Notes under the pieces: generated by a model | Told to the model about the DNA's origin: nothing | The model's database searches: none | What the model saw: only the letters and a program-made list of their open reading frames with translations | Assembly (NCBI RefSeq): GCF_004210375.1 | Contig: NC_134830.1 | Coordinates: 2,728,001-2,792,000 of the forward strand | Length of the DNA stretch: 64,000 nucleotides | Origin: Tachypleus tridentatus | Taxonomy: Eukaryota; Arthropoda; Merostomata; Xiphosura; Limulidae | Direction: 5' to 3' | Shown: in pieces, positions 36,259 to 46,826 of the stretch | How positions within the stretch are numbered: position 1 is the first letter of the stretch | Layout: each line of letters begins with the position of its first letter | Made by a program: the position numbers and the translations under genes

Positions 36259-36945
36259 GACCCTAGCCCAAATGGACCAGCCAATTGACCTTTAGGGCCC
36301 ACCCAAAGTCGCCCATCCACAGTAATTCAAGACCAAAGTGGTGTGTTAATGTTGGACCCTTCAACCACCAGAATCCTCTCGTCCCATTCAGAGGTCGCCA
36401 CGCAAGGTAAACATGTGGGTAGATGTTTAGATCTCATGGAATGTAAACTAAAAGAACATAACCTACTCACCACGGACAGGAATTCACACCGAGTGGTATC
36501 TGAAATACGTGTGTACAGGTTATTTAACAAGGACATAGTAGTAAAGACAGAAGGAAGAATTGCTTTATATGCAAAATATTTAATGGATTTAAGAAACACA
36601 TATTTAATAAATTTATTAAAATAAAACACACAACCACCAATATTATTTAAAATGTATAAAAATATTTTAATAATACAAGAAAAATCAGCACTACTTTTAT
36701 ACGCGCAATAATATTTATACGAGAAACCTCATCCCTACTTTTATACACATATTGACATTGTTAACACACAAATTCACCGGTACAAGACAGTTTGAAAGAT
36801 TAGTGTGATAGTTAAGGGAAACTTTACGAGAAGGAATTAATATTATGATAGTTGAAACAAGTGAACATGAATTTCATTTTAGTATGATGACTTGTCTGTT
36901 ACGTTACTATTATTTCTTATTGCGCTACCAATATTATTATTTCTA
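36259..36945. other. spacer with unrecognised overlapping ORFs
   Basis: May include the extreme 5' end of LINE copy 1. At 36327-36629 both strands are open (100 aa minus, 93 aa plus). The minus reading ends ATSEWDERILVVEGSNINTP, which I do not recognise with confidence. The rest is AT-rich. Confidence 0.4.
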
Positions 36946-37212
36946 TGGCCCGGCATGACCAAGCGTGTTAAGGCGTGCGACTCGTAATCTGAGGGTCGCG
37001 GGTTCGCATCCCCGTTGCACCAAACATGCTCGCCCTTTCAGCAGTGGGGGCGTTATAATGTGACGGTCAATCCCACTACTCGTTGGTAAAAGAGTAGTCT
37101 AAGAGTTGGCGGTGGGTGGTGATGACTAGTTGCCTTCCCTCTAGTCTCACTTTGCTAAATTAGGGACGGCTAGCACAGATAGCCCTCGAGTAGCTTTGTG
37201 CGAAATTCAAAA
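36946..37212 (+). mobile_element. tRNA-SINE family 1, full length
   Basis: Head TGGCCCGGCATGACCAAGCG, GACTCGTAATCTGAGGG, B-box GGGTTCGCATCC, complete body and tail CACAGATAGCCCTCGAGTAG then CTTTGTGCGAAATTC. No convincing TSD. Confidence 0.96.
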
Positions 37213-37505
37213 AATAAACAAGTATTAAACTTCAATAGCATCCATTGACATGGTACAATATTCTGACGGGATCCTTTAAGCCAGTCATATGCAGGGGATC
37301 CAAATAATATCGAGCCCCCGAAGTACGTTTTGAATGAGTTTTGTGAAATATAAACATCTAGAACTTTCTTTGAGGATGCTAACTGTCAGTAGTAACCGCC
37401 TCTTTGAGCCAGTCTCTTTAATCATGTGAAGTCTTTTATGAGTAAACTTGTATTTCAACATCTGAATTGTTCTTGGAAGAAAATGGGCTTTTTGTTAGTG
37501 AATTG

Positions 37506-37790
37506 GATTCAACACAGCAGTCAGTCACTTAGATTCAACACAGTAGTCAGTCACTTAGATTCAACGCAGCAGTCAGTCACTTAGATTCAACGCAGCAGTC
37601 AGTCACTTAGATTCAACGCAGCAGTCAGTCACTTAGATTCAACGCAGTAGTCAGTCACTTAGATTCAACACACTAGTCAGTCACTTAGATTCAACACACT
37701 AGTCAGTCACTTAGATTCAACACAGTAGTTAGTCACTTAGATTCAACACAGTAGTTAGTCACTTAGATTCAACACACTAGTCAGTCACTT
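37506..37790. repeat. 26-bp minisatellite, 11 copies
   Basis: Unit GATTCAACACAGCAGTCAGT plus CACTTA. Variants (CACAGTAG, CGCAGCAG, CACACTAG, TTAGTC) group in adjacent copies. Confidence 0.96.
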
Positions 37791-38182
37791 CTTCCAATGA
37801 TCAAGTGAACTTGATCCATTTGACCACAACCAGCTTTCATTGATGTAGTACTCTTGTGACATTTACAAGCGTAGCTTCTAAACCACAAACAATGATGACG
37901 AGCTTTGACCTTTTAAACCTTCATTTCGCCTGAGGATTATTCTTGTATAGGCACAGCTATGTAACCCTGAACCAGCGTATCCCAAATTTTCTCGGTCTCA
38001 GCAATGTTTTAACAGCGCCCCTAGACGAAAAAAAAACCTAACAGTTCCGTTTATTAAGTAGTTAGGTCCAAATAGCTTAAGTATTTATATCCTAACAACT
38101 TAGTAGTCGTTTGAAAGAATAAACACACGTAAATTCAAAGTGAAAACAATATTTTTATTTCATTTTTAAATAAACACAATTA

Positions 38183-38610
38183 CTAATGGGATGTGTGCTC
38201 CTCTTGAGCACTTCACCACTAATGGGATGTGTGCTCCTGTTGGGCACTGCACCACTAATGGGATGTGTGCTCCTGTTGGGCACTGCACCACTAATGGGAT
38301 GTGTGCTCCTGTTGGGCACTGCACCACTAATGGGATGTGTGCTCCTGTTGGGCACTGCACCACTAATGGGATGTGTGCTCCTGTTTGGCACTGCACCACT
38401 AATGGGATGTGTGCTCCTGTTGGGCACTACACTACTAATGGGATGTGTGCTCCTGTTGGGCACTACACTACTAATGGGATGTGTGCTTCTGTTGGGCACT
38501 ACACTACTAATGGGATGTGTGCTCCTGTTGGGCACTACACTACTAATGGGATGTGTGCTTCTGTTGGGCACTACACTACTAATGGGATGTGTGCTCCTGT
38601 TGGGCACTTC
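38183..38610. repeat. 36-bp minisatellite inside the hAT element, 12 copies
   Basis: Unit CACTAATGGGATGTGTGCTC plus CTGTTGGGCACTGCAC. Copies 1-6 end GCAC and copies 7-11 end ACAC, giving two blocks. It begins right after the decayed transposase C-terminus. Open frames of 145-150 aa on both strands are 12-residue repeat artefacts. Confidence 0.96.
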
Positions 38611-38624
38611 TCAAACTTCGGAAT

Positions 38625-39844
38625 CTGATTGAACAGCGCCACCTCATGTCCTGTTCCACATTGATTTTCGCGCGTTACTTGCTTTTTATAACAGGAACCG
38701 TCAAAATCCCAGCTTCGCAGAGATATGACGTCGCCAATGGAATTAGGATTCGGTGAGCTTTAGCATTTAGCAGCGGGTAGTCATCGTTTACCGACGTCCA
38801 AAGCTCAGTCAGTTCCATGTTGCCAATTTGTTTTTTAAAGTCTTGTCAGAAGACAGCTCAATAAGGTTTTATTCTTCTGCAGAGAAAAATTTATATGGGG
38901 CCTAAGCCTTGAATGGGTCTTGGATCCATGCAAACTTCTTCATGTCTTCTAGAAAGTAATTTTAAAACGAGTTACTGAGCTGTGATAAGTGCTCCTCAAA
39001 GAAAGATTTTAGTTCGTGGGTAAAATCAACTTCATTGGATGTAACAAACTGTTGTAACAGTCACAGTTTTCATTCATTTTTCTTCTATATAGTAGTAACT
39101 TTCTCTGAAGGTTGAAACCTTCTTTGCAAGTTTCAGAATGTGCGTGTTGCAGAGAGAGGTTCAACACATTCAGTTTTTCGAGGAGATCACACAGGTACGA
39201 TAAGTTTGACAAAACCTCAGTATCCAGGAAGTTTTTACACCTTGTTCTTCTAGATAAGAGTTCCTGTCGTAATTCGAACACAGGAACAGTACATTCCCAC
39301 GGGAGAGCCATCGCGAGCTACAGTAGTTCAACAAATATGTGTGCTCAGATCACATATTCTCGCACAGTTTTTTAAAACCTCGCCTTCTGCGACCAAGTTT
39401 TCAACACTTTCCATGACCAGGTTCAGTGGACGACTCGGGTGCTTTAACGCAAGGGCTTCCCTGTGGATTATGCAATGGGTCCATTGTATATCAAGAGCGG
39501 TGCTTCGTATGACCTCCTGCAGGTCATAACAGCTGGACATAGAGCGACCACCATCGGTACAGACACCAACGCACTTATTCCAGTCTAAGTTGTTTCACAC
39601 ATAAAAATGTCAAGGATCTCAAACAAGTCTTGAGTCTTTGAACCTGCAGTGATACTTTCACCAAAGGGAAGATCTTTCACAGTTTTGTCACCATCCACGA
39701 ACCGTGTGTAGCAAATCAAATGAGCATCCTTGTTACTATCCGTTTCCAATATTTCCGTTTCATCACAACTTTGCCACTGGTTTGTGGTTCACCATCATTT
39801 CCTTCACTCCCACACTTGTTATTAATGTTCAAAAATCTTTCCAT
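38625..39844 (-). pseudogene. hAT transposase, ZBED5/SCAND3-like group, dead
   Basis: Start ATG at 39844-39842 (MERFLNINNKCGSEGNDGEP). Further fragments in shifting frames are YTRFVDGDKTVKDLPFGES, DWNKCVGVCTDGGRSMSSCY (about 39,575-39,530, carrying the Asp of CTDG that is expected to be catalytic), ALDIQWTHCIIHREALALKH, RTRCKNFLDTEVLSNLSYLC, DLLEKLNVLNLSLQHAHSE, MELTELWTSVNDDYPLLNAK, and the C-terminal dimerisation block AHRILIPLATSYLCEAGI then INVEQDMRWRC (about 38,660). This order matches the hAT group that gave rise to vertebrate ZBED5-like genes. The N-terminal BED zinc finger is not obvious. At least several frameshifts and stops are present, so no active enzyme. Normal length is about 600 aa; about 400 codons remain. 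Confidence 0.85.
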
Positions 39845-40360
39845 TTTTATGCACAAGAATTAAAAAGTTAACAAAATAATTCACTTAACTAGACATTTGA
39901 TCACAACACCTTCAGTTATTTTGATCAGTAACAGGCCCCGAGAGTCGACAGGTATTGATATACAAAATTTAAGAAACGACAAAGTTGGAGAAGTTACTGA
40001 CGTAGCCGAAAGTACAAGTAAACAAAAAACATCTCTCAAACATTTGAGAACGTCATCGAGAGGAATGTGGAGCGATCTAATGTTAAAAATGTGAACTACC
40101 TTCCCCTAGTAGTTTGCTCGGTGTCTGACAGATATCAGTATCGTAAGTTTCTTACGGAAATTTGAAATATCCCGCGGCGAACAGTTTGGGAACTATTGCC
40201 CTAAACTATAGTTTGTTCAATACGAAATTATCTTTCAAAACTCAACTACGTGACGTAATCAATTAGCAGATGAAAGTCTGGAACTATCTGGAGACAAAGA
40301 TGAAATGAACATCTGATTTACTATAAGTGATATTATGGTGTGTGTGTGTTTGTGTAATTT

Positions 40361-40560
40361 ATTATTTTAACTCAAAACAAAGCCGAAGCCAAAAAGAATT
40401 AAACACATAGCGCTGCATCAACCGAAAAGACCCCAGAGTACAAGCTACAATGTGGGATTATAAAATGTACCCTAGGTTTTGGAGGTGATTATTAAAGTAG
40501 GACTAAGATAGTGGTGGGGATACAATATCTATCAGTCTTAACTTTCATTCGCCAGACTCA
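40361..40560 (+). repeat. dispersed repeat, inverted partner at 43.5 kb
   Basis: Blocks ATTATTTTAACTCAAAACAA, GCTGCATCAACCG, ACAAGCTACAATGTG, GGTTTTGGAGGTGA and GGTGGGGATACA follow the same order as the minus strand of 43,501-43,682. The family is unidentified. Confidence 0.7.
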
Positions 40561-40594
40561 CATGAGAAATAAAGAATAGCAATAGATATAGAAT

Positions 40595-41030
40595 TAGAAA
40601 TTAAGAGAGCGTGATGTGGGTGCTTAGCCCACAGCATCCCACATCTATAATTATAATCGCCCTTTACTGTCTGCAGACAGTTGTGGGTACTCTCCCAAGT
40701 AAAGAATGAAAATAAAGAAATAAGATACTACCATTTGGAGGTGAGAAAAATAAAAACATGCCTCTTGACGTTAACATTCCAACACCCAGTATGGTAGAAG
40801 GGCTTATAATTGACAGCACAGAAAACTAACTACTCTAGCATGAAGCATCTCATCCGGCTTTCCAAACAAACTAGTATAGCTCCTAAACATTATCCATTCA
40901 TTAAATCTGTTGTGACACGCATTTATATGTGGCAAGGTGTACATCCGCGTAAAGTAGTGCAAAGTTGTAAAACAACCTTATTCTTAACTAAAAATAGTTA
41001 TTAAAATTTTAAGTAAAATTTCTATAATTT
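40595..41030. other. second half of dispersed repeat, then AT-rich spacer
   Basis: 40,612-40,710 matches the repeat at 30.06-30.19 kb (TGTGGGTGCTTAGCCCACAG, ACTGTCTGCAGACAGTTGTG). The 64-aa frame at 40810-41004 has no motif. Confidence 0.5.
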
Positions 41031-41364
41031 TTATTTATTTAATACATTTTTATATTTATTACAGAATAATTTAACAATTTTATCTAAAATTTCTTTATTA
41101 AATCCATTAACTATTAATTTTTGTATCAGTATTTCAACATTATTGATAAAATATTGTAAATTATTATAAATTTTACAATATCTGAATAACTGTGAAGTGA
41201 TAATGTTTATAGTAGATGAATATGATACATTACTATGTAAGGAGGGTAAACCATATTTGAATAACTCTGAAGTTATGATGTTTGTAGTAGATGGATGTGA
41301 TACATTACTATGTAAGGAGGGTAAACCATATTTGAATAACTCTGAAGTTATGATGTTTATAGTA

Positions 41365-42076
41365 CCGTGTTTCTCCGAAAATAAGACAGGGCTTATATTA
41401 ATTTTCACTCCAAAATATGACACTAGGGCTTATTTTCGGGGGATGTCTTATTTTGATATATTAAAAAAATGAAGTTACAAAGTAAAAATTATAAGACCTC
41501 TAAATAAATAGAAATTACGAAAAACATTCAGAAACTCATTAACAGGAATTTATTCAAAAACAATCATATCATCATACTCTGGAATGTCTTGCAAATCATC
41601 TGTTTTTAAAATTCCTGCTGAGTTTTCACTTAACTCAATTTCTTGTAGAATTTTCGCACCTACTCTCTCATGTTGAGCAATAGAGGTTTCATGGAATAAG
41701 AATTTCTTATCCAAGTAGCCTGCTCGTAACGCGTTGGCAATACAGTTGTCTGTAATTTTGTTCCATGAGTTTGTCACCCAAGTCACAATCTCTTGTAACC
41801 CGGGCTTCACAAAGTTTCCACACTCATTTCTCACCATTCTATTTTCAATGTAATCAAAATAAACTATTATTAAACTATTAAACTAACTGATTAATACTTA
41901 AACAAACTAATTAACTAACTATTAAACTAATTAATAAATTAATTTTTTTATTTCTTTTCTCTTCCTGCCACTCTTAACTAGGGCTTATTTTAAGGGTAGG
42001 GCTTATATTAAAACTATCCCCAAAAATCACACTAGGTCTTATTTTATGGGTAGGTCTTATTATCGGAGAAACACGG
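41365..42076 (-). mobile_element. pogo/Tigger-like DNA transposon, 712 bp, TA TSD
   Basis: Left end CCGTGTTTCTCCGAAAATAA; right end, reverse-complemented, CCGTGTTTCTCCGATAATAA. TA duplications are at 41363-41364 and 42077-42078. Removing the element restores the 75-bp repeat unit exactly. Subterminal repeats of AGGGCTTATTTT type occur at both ends. TA target and TIR place it in Tc1/mariner, and its protein remnant suggests pogo/Tigger. At 712 bp it is an internal-deletion derivative. Confidence 0.9.
41550..41837 (-). pseudogene. pogo/Tigger-like transposase C-terminal fragment, 95 aa
   Basis: Open frame inside the 712-bp element. LQEIVTWVTNSWNKITDNCI then ANALRAGYLDKKFLF resembles the C-terminal end of pogo-type transposases, where a W..AW..I block precedes an acidic tail (here ILKTDDLQDIPEYDDM). 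The DDE catalytic region is absent, so the fragment has no enzymatic function. Confidence 0.55.
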
Positions 42077-43326
42077 TAGATGGATGTGATACATTACTAG
42101 GTAAGGAGGGTAAACCATATTTGAATAACTCTGAAGTTATGATGTTTATAGTAGATGGATGTGATACATTACTATGTAAGGAGGATAAACCATAAATTGA
42201 AAGGTAAAATTTTTCGTCTTGTCAAGAATATTTACATTGATATCCTTAACAATTATTTAAATTTCTAAATCTAAATAATGTATTTCTGTATTAGATATTG
42301 AAGATATTGATAAATAGTAATAATAACATTATTTATTTCAGGATTATTTATACTATTAGATCATCTATATATCTATAAGTTAAAGTAAAAATATCTAGAT
42401 TTGTGTATTTTCAATAAATATACTTTCATAACAGTAAAGATACAAATTAGTTATACAAGTAGAATAGTTAGCTCTCTTTGAAACTCCTATCACTTTTAAA
42501 AAACCTGTTTATTGAAAAATATATAATTAGTATAAATACAGAAACTTAATATATGTTTTATGATTTTTGGAACTATATTTTTTCCAGTTCTATAAAAGGA
42601 TATGAATATTGTTTTATTAATGAGCTTAGAACAAAGAATATATATTTTAATAGTATTGTGATGTACAATGTGATAAAATCAAATGTTTGAATATTATTTA
42701 TTTGTTCACTTTTTTTGATACTTCAAAATAGAATGATTATTTGCTATTATCCAGAAAAGTACGTTTTTTATTATTAACACTCACATTTGTTATTTTATCA
42801 CGTAACATACTGAGTAATTTATTTAATAATATAGCCGATTGTCTAATAGTTGCTCTTAGTTAATTAGAAATAAATCTAAATTTAATTGGAGATTTATGCA
42901 GTTTGAGAATAGCATAACGAAACGTAAATCTACATAAGAATTGTGTTCAGAATTAAGTTTTTATAAGCTTTAATGAAGTTATTAATTATTGTATCTTTGA
43001 ATTGGTTAACAAGTACAAATGTTTCTGTATTATTGATTTCTTTTATCATAATTAATACATAAATATTTTCACAAATGATATATTTAATGTCATATTTAGC
43101 CTTATCAATGGGAACTATAACATAGTTTTCTTGTAATTTTTGTAACTTATTTTTAACTGATGAAATGATAAATCTGTACAGGATTTAGTTAATTTTGTAT
43201 AGAATAGTTGTAGTTTTATTTATTTTTTTCAGTACAGTAAATCCAGACTTCTGATTAGTCTCTATTTCTAATACTATATCTATTCTTCATTTCTCGTGTG
43301 AAACTGGTAAATACAGATTAAGACTG

Positions 43327-43500
43327 TTTGCTTGTTTGTTTTCGAATTTCGCGGAAAGCTACACGAGGGCTATCTGCGCTAGCCGTCTCTGATTTAGCAG
43401 TGTGAGACTAGAGGGAAGGCTGCCAGTCATCACCACCCACCGCCAACTCTTGGGCTACTCTTTTACCAACGAATAGTGGGATTAACCGTCACATTAGAAC
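43327..43500 (-). mobile_element. tRNA-SINE family 1, lacking the tRNA head
   Basis: Tail (GAATTTCGCGGAAAGCTAC) through ACCAACGAATAGTGGGATTA and CCGTCACATTAGAACGC, then it breaks directly into the dispersed repeat. The 5' truncation is typical of target-primed insertion, or the head was replaced. Confidence 0.93.
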
Positions 43501-43682
43501 GCAACCAAGTCTGGTTAAGACTGACAGACGGTGTATCCCCACCGCTATGTGGGTCCTATTTCTTCAGTCACCTCCAAAACCAGGGCGCATTTTATAATTT
43601 CACATTGTAGCTTGTGCCCTGGTATCTTTCCAGTTGATGCAGTGTTTTTGTTTAGGCTTGTTTTTGAGTTAAAATAACAAAT
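43501..43682 (-). repeat. dispersed repeat, inverted copy of 40.36-40.56 kb
   Basis: The minus strand shows GCATCAACTGGAAAGATACC, ACAAGCTACAATGTG, GGTTTTGGAGGTGACTGAAG and GGTGGGGATACACCG. It abuts the broken end of the SINE. Confidence 0.7.
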
Positions 43683-43750
43683 ATATATATATATATAAAT
43701 CCGATTTACTGTAGTAACTTTATATGTATATATATATATATATATATACA
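43679..43750. repeat. two AT microsatellites
   Basis: Short AT runs at 43,679-43,696 and 43,725-43,748, separated by unique sequence. Confidence 0.9.
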
Positions 43751-44335
43751 ACGAAAAGAAGGAAAAACTGCAAATATCGTTTAGAAATCAATTTCTAGAT
43801 CTTTTATTCTGAAAATTAGTTGAAGAATTTCTGAAATTTAACTTTGTTTAAACCCCATTTCTAGGATGACTAACCTGTATTTATATAATTTATCACATCT
43901 ATCTATCTTTTCTAAATATTTTACTGCTCGCTTTGGACTATTGATGACCGAAAAACTCAAACACATATAAAATCAATATTAAAATTCTCAGAATATTATT
44001 ATGTTATTCGTACCTAGATGGCGCTACTACCTTGAAGATGATATTGAAATTTTGGACAAACAAACTTACCAGATACATTTCAACCAGAAACTTAATCGGC
44101 AAAAGAATGACACACCGAGTGTCTAGAAACATGAAGTTACTTTTATAGACTAAAATAAACACCTCTAGCCCTGCATGAACAGAATTCTACAATGATTTCC
44201 ATAATAATTCAAAGTCCTGTAGAATATCGTCTAGTTTGCTAAAATGTCTATCCTATTATTGTTAAATATTCGTATATTAAACGTTGTTTGTAAAATGCAA
44301 AATCTAGTTTTCCTGTCTTTATAGTCCCTGTCAGT
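43751..44335. other. unique AT-rich spacer
   Basis: Nothing recognised. Confidence 0.5.
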
Positions 44336-44346
44336 AAACGGTTAGA

Positions 44347-44606
44347 TTGTTTGTTGGTTTTTCGCCCAAAGCTACACAAGGGCTATCTGAGTAACCCGTC
44401 CCAAATTTAGCAGTGATAGACTAGAGGGAGAGCAGGTAGTCATCACCAACCACTTCTAAATATTGGGCTAATTTTTTTAAACCACCGAATAGTAGGATTG
44501 ACCGTACATCATAACGGTTCCACGGCTCTAAGGGCGAGCATATAGGGAATGGTGGATATTGGATCCTGCGAGTCGAGCATCCAAACCATCTGGCCATGCC
44601 GCGCCC
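44347..44606 (-). mobile_element. tRNA-SINE family 1, diverged, with TSD
   Basis: Diverged full-length copy: TTTCGCCCAAAGCTACACAAG at the tail, GACTAGAGGGAGAGC in the body, and a reduced head ending TCTGGCCATGCCGCGCC. TSD AAACGGTTAGA (44336-44346) and AAAGGGTTAGA (44607-44617). Confidence 0.93.
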
Positions 44607-44617
44607 AAAGGGTTAGA

Positions 44618-45316
44618 ACACTCGTGTATTGTAATTACATTTTAATCTGTGTCTCGAAACCTGTGTGAACTATGGACAAGTGGTTTCGCTTTGTAACAGC
44701 TCGTCCTCAACTGACCGATTGTAATGTTACGGACACAAAAAACCGCTACACTCAGAGCTGAACAAATATAATTAAACTGTAAAAAATGGGGAATAGACCG
44801 TTCAACCATATTTCATCCTTTATCTCCCCTCCTCCAAGAAACTGAGTAGAACTTGATAGAAACGTAAAGCAATAAAACACAAATATTGAATGTTTCTAAT
44901 TTCAATAAAATGGAGAAATGAACATGAGGAAAAAATCACCTGAATATGATAACAATATCGATTTACCATAATACGTTTTGTTCATATTATATTGAACCAA
45001 TTCATAAAAAACTCTGCCTTGATTTTAATTTAGTGGTTAGAGTACGAGGTTACATCCAATGCAACGAGTTAATTTAAATAATCTAACACAACGTTGATAC
45101 ATGCACGTCACAGTTAAGGGAAGCTTATGTAAGTTTCATAATATAAACTTGCACGTAATTCATGGTTACTATACGATACAAGAATTAATAAATGAGCTAT
45201 TAACAAAATACATAAAAATATAAAACTTTATTTCTCAGAAAAAGGTTTGAACATAAGCTTATAACAAACATTCTGAAACAATGGAATGAAATAGACAATC
45301 AAGATGTTCAAAAGTT
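44618..45316. other. unique AT-rich spacer
   Basis: No gene or repeat recognised. Confidence 0.5.
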
Positions 45317-45592
45317 GTTTGTGTGGTTTAAATTTCGCGCGAAGCTATTCGAGGGCTATCTGCGCTATCCATCCCTAATTTAGCAGTGTAAGACTAGAGG
45401 GAAGGCAGCTAGTCATCACCACTCACCGCCGCTTCTCTTGGACTACTCTTTTACCAACGAATAGTGGGATTGATCGTCACATTATAACGCTCCCACGGCT
45501 GAAAGGGCGAGAATATTTCGTGTGACGGGGATTCAAACCCTCGACCCTCAGATTACGAGTCGAGTGTCTTAACCCCCTAACCATGCCGGGCC
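45317..45592 (-). mobile_element. tRNA-SINE family 1, full length
   Basis: Complete copy from AAATTTCGCGCGAAGC to the tRNA head (GGGGATTCAAACCC, TTACGAGTCGAGTGTC, ending CATGCCGGGCC). The flanks share only AGTTGT, a weak TSD. Confidence 0.95.
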
Positions 45593-45606
45593 AGTTGTAT
45601 ATTATG

Positions 45607-45721
45607 ACAGGTTTTCGTCTTGAGTCGTCACAATGGGTTCATGTTTGGTTCTCGTCTTGAGTCGTCGCAATGGGTTCATGTTTGGTTCTCGTCTTGAGTC
45701 GTCGCAATGGGTTCATGTTTT
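45607..45721. repeat. 37-bp tandem repeat, 3 copies
   Basis: Unit GGTTCTCGTCTTGAGTCGTC plus GCAATGGGTTCATGTTT, starting 15 bp beyond the SINE head. Confidence 0.94.
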
Positions 45722-46169
45722 TAAATTGAAGATTTTTTTTAATGAAACACAACTATTTTCATTTTAATTGTTTGACAATTTTCCTTCAAAGTTTGGACAT
45801 ATTTTTATGATAGTATATACATAAGGGGGTTTAATCAAATCTAGTAAAAGTGTTCCATCCCTCGTGCGACAACTTCCCTTATCGCACATTATTGTCCACC
45901 ACCACAGTTTCCACTAGCGAGCTTCTATGGAGAATGAGAGGCTATTTTCAACTGACTTTCTTCAGACTAGAACCCCAACTCACTGCACGTGGCTGTCCAA
46001 GAAGTGCACGTAGATGAAAAATCAAATATAGTTACAGTGAGGAATGGTAGATGTGATAATAGCAAGCTACAGTTGCCGAGTCCAGCTTATTAAACTATCC
46101 ATTCACACCTATTGCAACGTATTAGCACGTGCCAGCTCACTTAATAAACTCTTACTACCTTTAAAAACT
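45722..46169. other. unique spacer
   Basis: Nothing recognised. Confidence 0.5.
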
Positions 46170-46284
46170 CCCTGGTGAGAGAACGATAAATCTACGGATT
46201 ACAACTCTAAAATTCAGGGTTCGATTTCCCCCGAGGTGAACACAGCAGACAGCTCAATGGCTTGGCTATAAAACAAATCTTTTT
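46170..46284 (+). mobile_element. tRNA-SINE family 2 copy, diverged
   Basis: CCCTGGTGAGAGAACGATAA, ATCTACGGATTACAACTC, B-box GGGTTCGATTTCCC, GAGGTGAACACAGCAGACAGC and GGCTTGGCTATAAAACAA follow the order of a tRNA-like head plus short tail. The copy at 56.38-56.45 kb shares the tail. Confidence 0.75.
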
Positions 46285-46826
46285 CTAAAAAGAGAAGTGA
46301 ACAAACGAAAACAAAATGTATTCAGCACGTAGCTGCTGAAAAGATAAACATATTCAATACTTTAAGGTGTAGCTGAAATAAAATTTAATATTCTGGAAAA
46401 ATCGTAAACGTTTGAATAAGATGAAAGACAATATAGATCGCAAATAGAGAAAATAAGGCAAATAATATTCATATCTACAATACAGTCAATAAAACTTAAC
46501 CCTTGTTTTGTGAGTCAGGGAAAACGTTCACTGGGTTAGTTCCAAACAATGGTTTCCACGCTATGAGTTACTAAAACCTCCAACCGTCTATCCAATATCC
46601 AAACAAAAAATACTTGTGGCCATACGTTTGTAACAGAAGAATAGTGAGCTATTCGAAAATACCCGGCTTTTGAGTCTCCTTTTAGAACCATTAGATCCTG
46701 TGTGTTAACTTAAACAGGATCTTATAATATCAGATACGGTTTCTCAGTTCTATTAAGCTGTTTTCTACGCGCATTTCAAGAGTCTTTCACTAGAAATAAC
46801 GGAGGGCTGAAAGAAGCTTGATTAAT
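46285..46826. other. unique AT-rich spacer
   Basis: Nothing recognised. Confidence 0.5.

Larger units (their letters stand above)
37973..40198 (-). mobile_element. hAT transposon, 2.2 kb, with TIRs and 8-bp TSD
   Basis: Ends are CAGCGTATCCCAAATTTTCT at the left and, on the minus strand, CAATAGTTCCCAAACTGTTC at the right. They share the CA...TCCCAAA pattern of hAT termini. Flanking 8-bp duplications are CCCTGAAC (37965-37972) and CCCTAAAC (40199-40206), 7 of 8 identical, the size expected for hAT. The interior holds a transposase pseudogene on the minus strand and, between its end and the left TIR, a 36-bp minisatellite. Confidence 0.85.
41196..42195 (-). repeat. 75-bp (25-codon) tandem repeat in the RT C-terminus, split by a transposon
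   Basis: GATACATTACTA(T/G)GTAAGG recurs at 41224 and 41299, then after the inserted element twice more. Period 75 bp. Minus-strand translation per unit is NVSHPSTINIITSELFKYGL plus PSLHS, in frame with the downstream RT tail. In the RT family one such segment is expected, so three extra copies arose by in-frame tandem duplication. Confidence 0.85.
41031..43215 (-). pseudogene. reverse transcriptase pseudogene, probably Penelope-like, very AT-rich
   Basis: Minus-strand reading gives, in order: KNKLQKLQENYVIVPIDKAK (about 43,160-43,095), YDIKYIICENIYV, TETFVLVNQFKDTIINNFIK, AILKLHKSPIKFRFIS (about 42,920-42,855), ATIRQSAILLNKLLSMLRD, KKRTFLDNSK, NIQTFDFITLY (motif A, 42,690-42,663), YRYIDDLIV (motif C YxDD, about 42,380-42,355) and DINVNILDKTKNFTFQF. 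The tail is a 25-codon tandem repeat followed by SQLFRYCKIYNNLQYFINNV and GFNKEILDKIVKLFCNKYKN, with a stop at 41033-41031. The LHK-P-KFRFI, TFDF.TLY and YIDD blocks match RTs common in invertebrate Penelope-like elements. No GIY-YIG domain seen. Frameshifts, stops and the 712-bp insertion make it dead. Confidence 0.7.

Noticed and set aside
38155-38632. 150-aa and 148-aa open frames, one looking hydrophobic (MGCVLLLGTAPL)
   Set aside because: 12-residue translation of the 36-bp minisatellite inside the hAT element; hydrophobicity follows from the repeat.
41197-41472. 91-aa plus-strand frame with 25-residue repeats
   Set aside because: Antisense of the RT C-terminal repeat, running on into the pogo TIR.
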